A stretch of 14,517 nt of DNA from an uncultured Clostridia bacterium. Its GTDB lineage: Bacteria; Bacillota; Clostridia; Christensenellales; Aristaeellaceae. Positions 1 through 7,006 of the stretch are shown piece after piece. Location: the NCBI GenBank assembly GCA_934631025.1, contig CAKTXR010000064.1, positions 1 through 14,517 of the forward strand, given 5' to 3'. Within the stretch, counting starts at the first letter, position 1. Each line of letters opens with the position of its first letter. A program made the position numbers and the translations under genes. The notes under the pieces were generated by a model, which was not told where the DNA came from, made no database searches, and was given only the letters and a program-made list of their open reading frames with translations.

Positions 1-962
1 ATCTGACGGATGGCGTTGTTCGCGGGATCGAGCAGGCGAATGTCGCCGCTCTCCTGATTGGCCACGAGGATGCGGCCGTCGTCCAGCACGACGAAATCGC
101 GCGGGAAATCGCCGAACACGGTGAATATGCGCACGCGCTCCATCAGGCCGTTCTCCAGCAGCCTGTACTCGGCAATGCTGTTGTGGCCGCGGTTGGAGAC
201 GTAGAGCCTGTCTTTGAAAATGCGGATCGCCGCCACGGTGTTCTCGCCTTGCCAGTCCTCCGGCAGCGTGGAGAGCGTCTGCTCCAGCTTCCAGCCCGAT
301 TCGCCGCGGCGGAACGCGCTCACGGCGCCGCCCAGCTCGTGCGCCACATACATCATGTCGTCCTTGAAGATCAGATGGCGCGGGCCGAGACCGGCGGGCA
401 CGTCCACGCGCTCGTCCAGCGTCAGAAGGCCCGTTTCCGGATCGGCGCGATAGATCATCACTGCGTCGATGCCCAGATCGACCGCGTAGAGACGGCCGTC
501 CTCGGGATGGAAGGCGACGAAATGCACATGCGCGCGCTCCTGCCGCTTCTCGTTCGGGCCGTGTCCTTCATGCTCGATCAGCTGAATGCGCGGCAGGACG
601 CGGCCGTTCTCGACCGGAAATACGCTCAGCGAGCCGCTCATGTAGTTAGCCGCGTAGAGGAAGCGCTCGTCCCTGTCCAGCGTCAGATGGCAGGTCGCTG
701 TGCCGCCGGTCGAGTGCATTCCGGTGAAGCGCAGATCGCCGTGGGAGACGTCGTAGGTCGCGATGGAACCGGTGCTCTCGCCGTCGCAGGACGTGCCCGA
801 GGTGGCGTAGAGCGTTTTCTGGTCGCGGGAGAGAATCACATAGGTGGGATCGTTCACGCATACCTCGCCCTTGCAGAGGAAGCGCAGCGCGTCGCCTTCC
901 AGCTCGCACAGGCACACGCCCGGGCCGCCCAGTCTCGTGTAATCGCCGACATAGAATTTCAT
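1..962 (-). CDS. Beta-propeller lactonase family protein (6-phosphogluconolactonase-like), 3' end outside window
   Basis: Not interrupted by a stop from the ATG at 962 to the window edge (320 codons seen). The family is usually about 340-350 residues, so only some 20-30 C-terminal residues should be missing. The protein opens MKFYVGDYTR and has repeated blade motifs of the seven-bladed YbhE/Lactonase fold, such as YVILSRDQKTLYAT, HLTLDRDERFLYAANY, HVHFVAFHPEDGRLYAVDLG and LYVSNRGHNSIAEYRL. Family members hydrolyse sugar-acid lactones such as 6-phosphogluconolactone in the cytoplasm; no signal peptide is seen here. The start is supported by GGAGG at 971-975, 8 nt upstream. It lies 40 nt behind the mannonate-dehydratase-like gene and is probably cotranscribed with it, so the likely substrate is a lactone made or used in that pathway rather than in the pentose phosphate pathway. 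Family assignment is firm; exact substrate is unknown. Confidence 0.88.
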   Translation of the reverse strand, partial: MKFYVGDYTRLGGPGVCLCELEGDALRFLCKGEVCVNDPTYVILSRDQKTLYATSGTSCDGESTGSIATYDVSHGDLRFTGMHSTGGTATCHLTLDRDERFLYAANYMSGSLSVFPVENGRVLPRIQLIEHEGHGPNEKRQERAHVHFVAFHPEDGRLYAVDLGIDAVMIYRADPETGLLTLDERVDVPAGLGPRHLIFKDDMMYVAHELGGAVSAFRRGESGWKLEQTLSTLPEDWQGENTVAAIRIFKDRLYVSNRGHNSIAEYRLLENGLMERVRIFTVFGDFPRDFVVLDDGRILVANQESGDIRLLDPANNAIRQ

Positions 963-1002
963 GATGAATTCCTCCGTTTTCTTCTATATGATATGAAATG
1001 CG

Positions 1003-1965
1003 TCATTCAAACGCGCAGCCGGACGCTTCCAGCAGCCCCTTCAGATAGCCGATGGCATACAGCCGCCCCATATTCGCATAGCCCGGAATATCGGCGCGCT
1101 CGCCCGCCATGGTGGGCACATGATCCACGCGGATCGGCCCGCGATAGCCCCACGCCTGATAGGCGCGCACGGCGCGCGCCATGTCGGTCATGCCGTCGTC
1201 GTGGAAGCACTCGTGGAAATTCTCCCGCGTGCCGGATACGTCGCGGAAATGGACGAAGAACAGCTTGTCCTGCCGCGCAAAGTGCCGGATAACCGAGTAT
1301 ACGTCCTCGCCCATGGCCGCATAGCAGCCCTGACACAGCGTCACGCCCATATAGTCGCTCTCGACGAGATGTACCGCGCGGTCGATCGCGTCCAGACTGG
1401 TCAGTATGCGCGAGACGTTCCCCAGCTTTGGCACGGGCGGGTCGTCCGGATGCAGCGCCAGACGCACGCCGCTCTCCTCGCAGACCGGCAGGATTTCGCG
1501 TAAAAAGCGCTCGAGATTGCGCCACAGCTGCTCCTCGCTGATCGAAAAATCATCCTTCGGCGCAAAATCGGCCATGGAGAACGCCGTGCCCAGCGCGCCG
1601 CCGCGCAGGGGATAGTCGCTGCGGGTGCGATGCCAGCCGATGTGCGCCATGAAGTTCACGCACAGCGTGGGAATGCGCATTGCGCCCATGCAGCGCACGA
1701 CCGCCTTGGCGCGCTCGATCGCCTCGTCCGCGTCCGGCGCGCCGCATTTGATCGGCTCGTAGATCGATACAGGCATCGGCTCCACCACGATGGGACGCAG
1801 CCCCAGCGCTTCAAAGCGATGGCAGTAGCTCTTCCAGTGCGACAGATCGGACGGATTGAACGCTCCGTCCTCGGGCAGGCGGATCACGGCGTGATTGACG
1901 CCCAGCTGCTTCGCCCAGCGCGCCATCAGCTCGTCCGACTGCGTTAGATAATCGGTCAGTATCAT
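1003..1965 (-). CDS. Mannonate dehydratase-like TIM-barrel enzyme (UxuA family)
   Basis: A 320-residue protein of the UxuA family, which dehydrates D-mannonate to 2-keto-3-deoxygluconate in hexuronate breakdown. The four residues known to bind the divalent metal in UxuA have clear counterparts: H172 in LHPDDPP, C211 in VTLCQG, H239 in FVHFRDV and D281 in RVDH. The loop FHECFHDDGMTDM (residues 250-262) is also family-typical. Characterised UxuA proteins are about 350-395 residues; this one is shorter but has both ends and no gap in the core. The reading frame has a TGA immediately before the ATG, so it cannot start further upstream; the ribosome-binding site is weak. It is first in a leftward unit with the lactonase, behind a good promoter at 2007-2035, and diverges from the glycyl radical enzyme. 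Family membership is strong; whether D-mannonate is the real substrate is open, since family members differ in substrate. Confidence 0.85.
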   Translation of the reverse strand: MILTDYLTQSDELMARWAKQLGVNHAVIRLPEDGAFNPSDLSHWKSYCHRFEALGLRPIVVEPMPVSIYEPIKCGAPDADEAIERAKAVVRCMGAMRIPTLCVNFMAHIGWHRTRSDYPLRGGALGTAFSMADFAPKDDFSISEEQLWRNLERFLREILPVCEESGVRLALHPDDPPVPKLGNVSRILTSLDAIDRAVHLVESDYMGVTLCQGCYAAMGEDVYSVIRHFARQDKLFFVHFRDVSGTRENFHECFHDDGMTDMARAVRAYQAWGYRGPIRVDHVPTMAGERADIPGYANMGRLYAIGYLKGLLEASGCAFE

Positions 1966-2006
1966 TCAGGCTTCATCTCGCTTAAATAGCATTGAACACC
2001 GCCTTC

Positions 2007-2035
2007 ATGATAACATCGCGCCGCCCCGATGTCAA
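2007..2035 (-). promoter_or_regulatory. Sigma-A type promoter for the uxuA-like/lactonase unit
   Basis: On the minus strand the -35 is TTGACA (2030-2035, perfect) and the -10 is TATCAT (2007-2012, 5 of 6), with a 17-bp spacer. Transcription should start near 2000, giving a leader of about 35 nt before the ATG at 1965. Confidence 0.8.
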
Positions 2036-2064
2036 GAAAAAACGGCGAACGGGGCGCTTCCAGC

Positions 2065-2079
2065 CATTGGTAACGAATG
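2065..2079. promoter_or_regulatory. Candidate operator palindrome between the divergent promoters
   Basis: CATTGGTAACGAATG is a 15-bp inverted repeat around a central A with 6 of 7 arm positions paired. It sits between the two facing promoters, about 30 bp behind the minus -35 and 49 bp before the plus -35, where a regulator could control both units. The binding protein is not in this window. A palindrome this short can arise by chance. Confidence 0.4.
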
Positions 2080-2127
2080 TTTTTCAAAATTATCCCTACA
2101 AACCGGCGATTTTTTTAGAATCAGCCC

Positions 2128-2155
2128 TTTTCAAATCCGAGAAACGTGGTATAAT
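2128..2155 (+). promoter_or_regulatory. Extended -10 promoter for the glycyl radical enzyme operon
   Basis: TATAAT at 2150-2155 is perfect and is preceded by TG one base upstream (TGGTATAAT), an extended -10. The -35 TTTTCA (2128-2133) matches 4 of 6 with a 16-bp spacer. Transcription should start near 2162, leaving a leader of about 100 nt before the start codon at 2265. Confidence 0.75.
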
Positions 2156-2169
2156 AAAGACAGTGAGTA

Positions 2170-2214
2170 TGAACGATAACATTTGGATGTAATAGGAAGA
2201 GCGTCCATCGTTCA
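2170..2214 (+). other. Inverted repeat in the leader of the glycyl radical enzyme mRNA, with a 7-codon ORF
   Basis: TGAACGAT (2170-2177) and ATCGTTCA (2207-2214) form a perfect 8-bp inverted repeat separated by 29 nt, starting about 8 nt after the predicted transcription start. Inside it an ATG at 2169 opens a short frame, MNDNIWM, ending at TAA 2190-2192. It could be a leader stem-loop, an operator near +1, or chance. No terminator or U-run follows, so a simple attenuator is not supported. Confidence 0.35.
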
Positions 2215-2264
2215 GAAATATCTTGGGAAATAATATGAAAACCATAAAGAGAGGGGCGAATGTC

Positions 2265-4313
2265 ATGACCGAACGCATCCAGGCGCTGCGCAAGCTGATC
2301 GTCGCCGATAAGGCGCATCATGCTTACCGGCGCGAAATGACCGTCGATCCGTCCGTATACCGCGAAAGCGCGCTGAAGGACTATCAGCGCATGGCGCTCA
2401 GGTTGAAAACCTTCCTTGAGAACGAGCGGCCCGTGATCCTCGAGGGCGAGAACATCGCTTTCACGCGCACGCTGCCCGATCTGCCCGTCGTGTTCACCGA
2501 CGAGGAATGGAAGAGCATCACCGACAAGCACTATATCCACGAGCAGGGCCGCGTGTGCAATCTGTCCGCGGACTATGAAAAGATCATCGCCAAAGGCCTT
2601 AACGCCGTGCTGGCCGAAATCGATGCGCACGATACGCCCGAAAAGCACGATTATTACGAAGCCATGCGCATGAGCCTTCATGCCGTGCTCGATTTCACCG
2701 CCCGCTATGCTGAGGCGGCGCGCGCGGCCGGCCGCGAGGACATCGCCAAGGTGCTGGACAAAGTGCCCGCCTGTCACGCCGAGACGCTGCGCGAGGCGCT
2801 CCAGTCGCTGCGCGTGCTGCACTTCTGCATGTGGTGCGAGGGCGATTATCACAACACGCTGGGCCGCTTCGATCAGTATATGTATCCCTACTATAAGCAC
2901 GATATCGACGCGGGGCTGATCGACGACGACGGCGCGCTCGAACTGATCGAGGAGTTCTTCCTCGCCTGCAACCGCGACAGCGATCTCTACACCGGTATGC
3001 AGCAGGGCGACAACGGCCAGTCGATGGTGCTCGCCGGCATGAAGAGCGATGGAAGCGACGGCTATAACGCGCTGACCGATATGTGTCTCACTGCGTCCTC
3101 CGAGCTGCTGGTGATCGATCCCAAGATCAACCTGCGCGTCAATGCCAACACGCCGCTCTCCGTTTACGAGAAGGGCACGCGCCTGACCAGGCTCGGGCTG
3201 GGCTTCCCGCAGTATGAAAACGACGACGTGGCCATCCCCGGCCTGATGAAGCTGGGCTATGAGGAGAAGGACGCGCGCAATTACGTCGTGGCCGCCTGCT
3301 GGGAGTTCATACTGCCCGGCGTGGGCATGGACATCCCCAACATCGGCGCGCTGTCGTTCGCGGGCGTGGTGAACCGCGTTATTCACGAGCAGCTCAAGAC
3401 CGCGAAGAGCATGGACGAGCTGAAGGCCGCCGTGCGCACGGCGATCTTTGAAGAGGTGCGCGCCATCGCCGCGACCTTCCACGATCTCTATGTCACGCCC
3501 TCGCCGTATATGTCGATCTTCTTCGATGGCTGCGTCGAGAAGGGCCGCGACATCGCCTATGGCAACAAGTACAACAACTACGGCCTGCACGGCACCGGCC
3601 TGGCCACCGCCGCCGATTCTCTGGCCGCAGTGAACGAGATGATCTTCAACCGCCATCTCGCGCCCGAAACGCTGCTTGACGCCATGGACGCGGACTTCAA
3701 GGGCTATGACGAGCTGCACTATCAGCTCAAGAACGAGTGCCCCAAGATGGGCAACGACGACGACCGCGTCGATTCGCTGGCCACCTTCCTGCTGGATACC
3801 TTCGCCGATTCGCTCGAGGGCATGAAGAACGAGCGCGGCGGCATCTACCGCGCGGGCACCGGCTCGGCCATGTACTATATCTGGCACGCCGCCAAGATCG
3901 GCGCGACGGCCGACGGACGCACCGCCGAGGAGCCGCTGCCGGCCAACTACGCGCCGGCGCTCAACACCCGTCTGGACGGCCCGGCCTCGCTGATCCGCTC
4001 CTTTGCCAAGCCGCATCTGGGGCGCGTCATCAACGGCGGCCCGCTGACCATCGAGTTCCATGACAGCGTGTTCCGCGACGACGAGGCGATCACCAAGGTG
4101 GCGCAGTTCGTGCGCTATTTCATACAGCACGGCGGCCATCAGCTTCAGCTCAACACGGTCAACCGCGACCGTATGCTGGACGCGCAGAAGCATCCGGAGA
4201 ACTACAAGAACCTGATCGTCCGCGTATGGGGCTGGAGCGGATACTTTGTGGAGCTGGACAAGTGCTATCAGGATCACATCATCCAGCGCGTTGAGCTGAT
4301 GATCGGCGCATGA
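2265..4313 (+). CDS. Glycyl radical enzyme of the pyruvate formate-lyase superfamily, function unassigned
   Basis: 682 residues from the ATG at 2265, chosen because GAGGGG at 2251-2256 lies 8 nt upstream; in-frame starts at 2223 (TTG) and 2235 have no comparable site. It carries the two hallmarks of the superfamily. The first is a C-terminal glycyl radical loop, RVWGWSGYF, with G656 as the expected radical site 26 residues from the end. The second is an active-site thiyl cysteine, C345 in AACWEF. The C345-x-E347 arrangement resembles the C-x-E of glycerol, propanediol and choline-type eliminases rather than the Cys-Cys pair of pyruvate formate-lyase, so a dehydratase or eliminase is favoured by inference. 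Both loops are atypical: most relatives have GC-x-E and RV-[AS]-G-[YF]. It is also shorter than the usual 760-850 residues. The activase gene overlaps its stop codon by ATGA, so the pair is translationally coupled. Superfamily is certain; substrate is not known to me. Confidence 0.93.
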   Translation: MTERIQALRKLIVADKAHHAYRREMTVDPSVYRESALKDYQRMALRLKTFLENERPVILEGENIAFTRTLPDLPVVFTDEEWKSITDKHYIHEQGRVCNLSADYEKIIAKGLNAVLAEIDAHDTPEKHDYYEAMRMSLHAVLDFTARYAEAARAAGREDIAKVLDKVPACHAETLREALQSLRVLHFCMWCEGDYHNTLGRFDQYMYPYYKHDIDAGLIDDDGALELIEEFFLACNRDSDLYTGMQQGDNGQSMVLAGMKSDGSDGYNALTDMCLTASSELLVIDPKINLRVNANTPLSVYEKGTRLTRLGLGFPQYENDDVAIPGLMKLGYEEKDARNYVVAACWEFILPGVGMDIPNIGALSFAGVVNRVIHEQLKTAKSMDELKAAVRTAIFEEVRAIAATFHDLYVTPSPYMSIFFDGCVEKGRDIAYGNKYNNYGLHGTGLATAADSLAAVNEMIFNRHLAPETLLDAMDADFKGYDELHYQLKNECPKMGNDDDRVDSLATFLLDTFADSLEGMKNERGGIYRAGTGSAMYYIWHAAKIGATADGRTAEEPLPANYAPALNTRLDGPASLIRSFAKPHLGRVINGGPLTIEFHDSVFRDDEAITKVAQFVRYFIQHGGHQLQLNTVNRDRMLDAQKHPENYKNLIVRVWGWSGYFVELDKCYQDHIIQRVELMIGA

Positions 4314-5158
4314 GCACCGGCACTGTATTCGATATCAAGGAATTCGCCGTGTTCGACGGCCCCGGCATCCGCACGACCGTGTTCATGAAGGGGTGTCCGC
4401 TGCGCTGCCAGTGGTGCCACAATCCCGAGGGGCTTTCGCCCGAGCCGCAGCTGACCGTCAGTCCGGCGCGCTGCACTCATTGCGGCGAATGCATGAAGCA
4501 CTGCCCGCATCCCGATCACTGCACGGCGTGCGGAACCTGCCTGCCTTACTGTCCGTATGGCCTGCGGCGCATCGCGGGCACGCGCATGGAATCGGAAGCG
4601 CTGGCGCAGCGCCTGCTCAAGGGGCGTAGCCTGTTTGAGGAGAGCGGCGGCGGCGTGACGTTTTCCGGCGGCGAGCCGCTGATGCAGTGGCCGTTCGTGA
4701 AGGACGTGATCGCGCATCTTGACGGCGTTCACTGCGCCGTCGAGACGAGCGGCTTTGTGAGCGACGCGGTGTTCGGCGAGGTCATGAGTACGTTTAACCT
4801 CATCATGATGGATATCAAGCTGACCGATCCCGCGCGGCATAAGCACTTTACCGGCGTGGACAACGCGCCGATCCTGCGCCATGCCGATATGCTGCGGGAG
4901 GGGAACACGCCGTTCATCATCCGTATGCCGCTCATCCCCGGCGTGAACGACGAACCGGCTCATTTCGAAGCGGTCGCCGCGCGCGTCGAGGGGGCGAAGG
5001 CGCTCCAGCGCGTGGAATTTTTGCCCTATCACAAGACGGCGGGCGCGAAATATTCGCTCGTGGGCATGAAATACAGCCCCGAGTTCGACGTAAACCGCCC
5101 CGTGCAGATCGATCCCGAGCCGTTCAACAAGCGCGGCATACCGGTCGTGACGCTGTAA
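4310..5158 (+). CDS. Glycyl radical enzyme activase (radical SAM, ferredoxin-type insert)
   Basis: 282 residues. Installs the glycyl radical on its partner using S-adenosylmethionine and a reduced [4Fe-4S] cluster. The radical-SAM motif is C29-x3-C33-x2-C36 in GCPLRCQWCHNPEG. A ferredoxin-like insert follows with two cysteine sets, C55/C58/C61/C65 and C71/C74/C77/C81, fit for two further [4Fe-4S] clusters. This insert marks activases of the glycerol dehydratase, CutC and arylacetate decarboxylase type and is absent from the short PflA. GGGVTFSGGEP (113-123) is the SAM-binding GGE motif, and VETSGF and DIKLTD follow in typical order. The ATG overlaps the stop of the preceding enzyme (ATGA), which names its substrate. 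A strong terminator follows 9 bp after the stop, so the operon is just these two genes. Confidence 0.95.
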   Translation: MSTGTVFDIKEFAVFDGPGIRTTVFMKGCPLRCQWCHNPEGLSPEPQLTVSPARCTHCGECMKHCPHPDHCTACGTCLPYCPYGLRRIAGTRMESEALAQRLLKGRSLFEESGGGVTFSGGEPLMQWPFVKDVIAHLDGVHCAVETSGFVSDAVFGEVMSTFNLIMMDIKLTDPARHKHFTGVDNAPILRHADMLREGNTPFIIRMPLIPGVNDEPAHFEAVAARVEGAKALQRVEFLPYHKTAGAKYSLVGMKYSPEFDVNRPVQIDPEPFNKRGIPVVTL

Positions 5159-5166
5159 GACACATA

Positions 5167-5210
5167 ACGCCCTTTCGAAACTGCGATTGCGGTTTCGGAA
5201 GGGCGTTTTT
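5167..5210 (+). terminator. Rho-independent terminator of the glycyl radical enzyme operon
   Basis: A 15-bp stem (5167-5181 with 5192-5206, one G-U pair) with a 10-nt loop runs straight into TTTTT at 5206-5210. It begins 9 bp after the activase stop codon. Confidence 0.93.
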
Positions 5211-5249
5211 GCGCGCATAATAAAACTGCCTTGGCAAAGGTTTCGGCGG

Positions 5250-5456
5250 TTAATTCAGAAGTTTTATATCGGCTATTTCGTCAGCATAGGCGGCAATTAA
5301 ATAGCCTGGTCTGTTGCTTTCTTCAATCGACAAGTTCGCACGCCCATCTGGATCATCAAGCGCAGATGTATAGTACACGGCTATTCCAGATAAAGTGTCG
5401 CCATCAACAAAAGTAATATATACATTTTTCCCGTGATAGTCATACAGATCAATCAT
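5250..5456 (-). CDS. Small LSM-like hypothetical protein, possible toxin-partner (immunity) gene
   Basis: 68 residues starting MIDLYDYHGKNVYITFVDGD, acidic, with alternating beta-strand pattern, no membrane segment and no cysteine. It resembles, from memory, small Sm/LSM-like proteins of Firmicutes (about 65 residues, consensus near MIDL.DY.GK.V.I...DG) that I associate with prophage or toxin contexts; this could not be checked. The start at 5456 is preferred over the in-frame ATG at 5462 because AGAGGT lies about 8 nt before it and overlaps the second one too closely. Its ATG overlaps the TGA of the upstream fragment by 4 nt (ATGA), so the two were translationally coupled, as toxin-immunity pairs often are. 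It is AT-richer than its neighbours, suggesting transfer. It seems intact although the upstream gene is decayed. An immunity role is inference. Confidence 0.6.
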   Translation of the reverse strand: MIDLYDYHGKNVYITFVDGDTLSGIAVYYTSALDDPDGRANLSIEESNRPGYLIAAYADEIADIKLLN

Positions 5457-5796
5457 AAGCATTCACCTCTTCTTCGATAATTGGGGATACCTATTCTATG
5501 ATACTTATTGTCCAATCCAGAACGGCTTCTATCTCGCCCGATATATAAATTCTTCCCAATTATATATCCCGCAGGATTCCTAATATGCCTACTCTGCTTT
5601 TCATGGGTGACGGTCTTGTTGAGAGAATTCGTTTTTATACATTCACGGAGCTTTTGTTCGGTTTTTTCCATTGCCATTATACTTCCATTTACACTGGAAG
5701 TCAACTCTGGCACGCTCTTATTCATTGGACGCTGCTATTGTGCTCCTGCCCGTATTCCTGCTTAATGCCGCTCGCTCCGGCCAGCGTGGCAACGTA
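5453..5796 (-). pseudogene. Decayed C-terminal fragment of a polymorphic or prophage toxin (Ntox50-like)
   Basis: No full gene is present, but two minus frames read like one protein broken by a frameshift. The first (5796-5722) gives ATLAGASGIKQEYGQEHN before a TGA. The second (5725-5453, 90 residues) continues with NKTVTHEKQSRHI, GYIIGKNLYIG, and NKYHRIGIPNYRRRGE. The KQ-x-RHI, Y-x-x-GK and KY-x-x-x-GI...R-x-GE succession resembles the start of the bacterial toxin 50 (Ntox50) RNase-like domain as I remember it. The frame then stops where roughly half of such a domain should follow, so the catalytic part is missing. There is no N-terminal region: upstream lie stops in all frames. The TGA overlaps the ATG of the 68-residue gene. 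Base composition is AT-rich against its neighbours, in line with a horizontally acquired relic. The family call is tentative. Confidence 0.45.
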
Positions 5797-5840
5797 TTAT
5801 TGACCTGCGTACGATGGGTGCAATCTTCGCCAGCATAACG

Positions 5841-5885
5841 AAAGCGTCTCTCCGCCCGCCGCGTTTGCAGCCGGAGAGACGCTTT
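5841..5885 (-). terminator. Terminator hairpin after the SGNH hydrolase gene
   Basis: AAAGCGTCTCTCCG (5841-5854) pairs perfectly over 14 bp with 5872-5885 around a 17-nt loop. It lies 15 bp past the SGNH hydrolase stop. The T-tract is short on both strands (TTT on minus inside the stem, TTTT on plus), so termination may be imperfect or bidirectional. Confidence 0.7.
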
Positions 5886-5900
5886 TATGATGCGTTTGAA

Positions 5901-6968
5901 TTACTTCAGCCAGTCCCCGCGCAGCGCGGCGGCGAGGTTGGTGGCGGCCTCGATGTGGCCGTAATCGGAGAGGTGGATGAGATCGCAGGTGAGGCCGGTG
6001 AAGTCGGTCACCATGTCCGCGCCCTCGATCAGCGTGACCTGCGGATAGCGCGCGGCCAGCCGGCGGATCGCCGCGTCGGTTTTCAGATTGCCGCTGGCTT
6101 CAATATCGGTCTTTTTAACGACCGGCGACGCGCATCCCGGCGCGCTCACGCCGCTGTTGGGGAAGCAGGTGAGCATATAGATCGGGATATTCGGCTTCTT
6201 TTCGGCCATGCGGTCGAGCAGATAGGCGCAGCGCTGCTCGTATTCCTCAGCATAGCCGCCCATGTTGACGGCGTTTTCGAGCAGCAGCGCGTCGAAGCGG
6301 CAGTCGGGCGAAGCAAACCAGTCGGCCACGCCCGCTTCGTTCATGCAGGAGCCGCCCATCGCCTTGTTGAGCAGATTGACGTTCAGCATGCGGCCCAGCA
6401 GCTGGCACCAGCATATGCTCTGGGAAGAGGCGCACGCGCCATAGGTGAGCGACGTGCCATAGCACAAAAGCGTCTTTTCGGGAAGCTCGTCGGGGCGCGG
6501 CGGGCGCACGGCAAAGCCGTAATCCTCAAAGTCGACCAGCGTCATGGTGAAGTTGATGTCGGACATGATGCGCCATACGTCCGAGGAAAAGCCGCCCTTT
6601 TTGCGCTTGAGCGACGGATCGAGCGCTTCGAAGCCGGGCGCTTTGATCAGCTCGATGTGCGTCACCTGTCCCTTCTTGACGGGATAGATGTAGGTGTAGC
6701 CGGTGTAATAGCGGAAATCGCCGCGATAGACCTCGACATAGCCGTCCTGATCGATCGAGGAAAGCGATATGAGCGCGCGGTCGCCCTCGGTGACGAAGCG
6801 GATCTCGCAGCCGGTCGTGGTCTGGGAGACATAGCGGCCATAGGTGGATTTGAGCGCGGCGCAGCCCATGCTGTCGCACAGCGCTTTCGGATAACGATAC
6901 AGGCGCAGGCCGTTGCCGCTCTCGCGCACATCGGCGACGTTGTGCAGTTCGAGGTTTTTGTAGATCAT
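5901..6968 (-). CDS. SGNH/GDSL-family hydrolase, probable cytoplasmic carbohydrate esterase
   Basis: 355 residues in two parts: an N-terminal beta-rich segment (about 1-160) and a C-terminal SGNH fold (about 165-352). Block I is LLCYGTSLTYGA with S173 as expected nucleophile, replacing the usual GDS by GTS. Block II is NKAMGGSC (G205 or G206, oxyanion). Block III is reduced to LENAVN (N232 or N235). Block V is DLIH with D329 and H332 completing the triad. Family members remove acetyl or other acyl groups from sugars or lipids. No signal peptide or membrane segment is seen, so it should act inside the cell. The start at 6968 has GGAGTG about 7 nt upstream. It follows a beta-helix pectinase-like gene by 117 bp but has its own consensus promoter, and a hairpin closes the unit. 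The context supports deacylation of plant-polysaccharide oligomers; the substrate is inferred only from that neighbour. Confidence 0.82.
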   Translation of the reverse strand: MIYKNLELHNVADVRESGNGLRLYRYPKALCDSMGCAALKSTYGRYVSQTTTGCEIRFVTEGDRALISLSSIDQDGYVEVYRGDFRYYTGYTYIYPVKKGQVTHIELIKAPGFEALDPSLKRKKGGFSSDVWRIMSDINFTMTLVDFEDYGFAVRPPRPDELPEKTLLCYGTSLTYGACASSQSICWCQLLGRMLNVNLLNKAMGGSCMNEAGVADWFASPDCRFDALLLENAVNMGGYAEEYEQRCAYLLDRMAEKKPNIPIYMLTCFPNSGVSAPGCASPVVKKTDIEASGNLKTDAAIRRLAARYPQVTLIEGADMVTDFTGLTCDLIHLSDYGHIEAATNLAAALRGDWLK

Positions 6969-7006
6969 TGGATGACACTCCTTTATATGGGCGAATCGAC
7001 GCGCCT

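Noticed and set aside
183..1292. A 369-codon plus-strand frame spanning the left end.
   Set aside because: It runs through the 3' end of the UxuA-like gene, the gap and the lactonase in antisense. The minus genes have family motifs and a good ribosome-binding site.
2041..2090. Catabolite-responsive (cre) site in the divergent promoter region.
   Set aside because: The closest stretch, around 2068-2082, fails at five or more consensus positions of TGWAANCGNWNWCA.
2223..2264. Longer N-terminus for the glycyl radical enzyme (TTG at 2223 or ATG at 2235).
   Set aside because: No ribosome-binding site before them, whereas GAGGGG stands 8 nt before the ATG at 2265.
2121..4277. A 718-codon open frame on the minus strand.
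   Set aside because: Antisense to the glycyl radical enzyme, codon-aligned mirror of that gene, low complexity translation and no recognisable motif.
5508..5803. Plus-strand hydrophobic frames in the AT-rich islet, which could be read as small membrane proteins.
   Set aside because: They are antisense to the toxin-like fragment, have no ribosome-binding site, and their hydrophobicity is what the reverse of Lys/Arg/Asn-rich codons gives.
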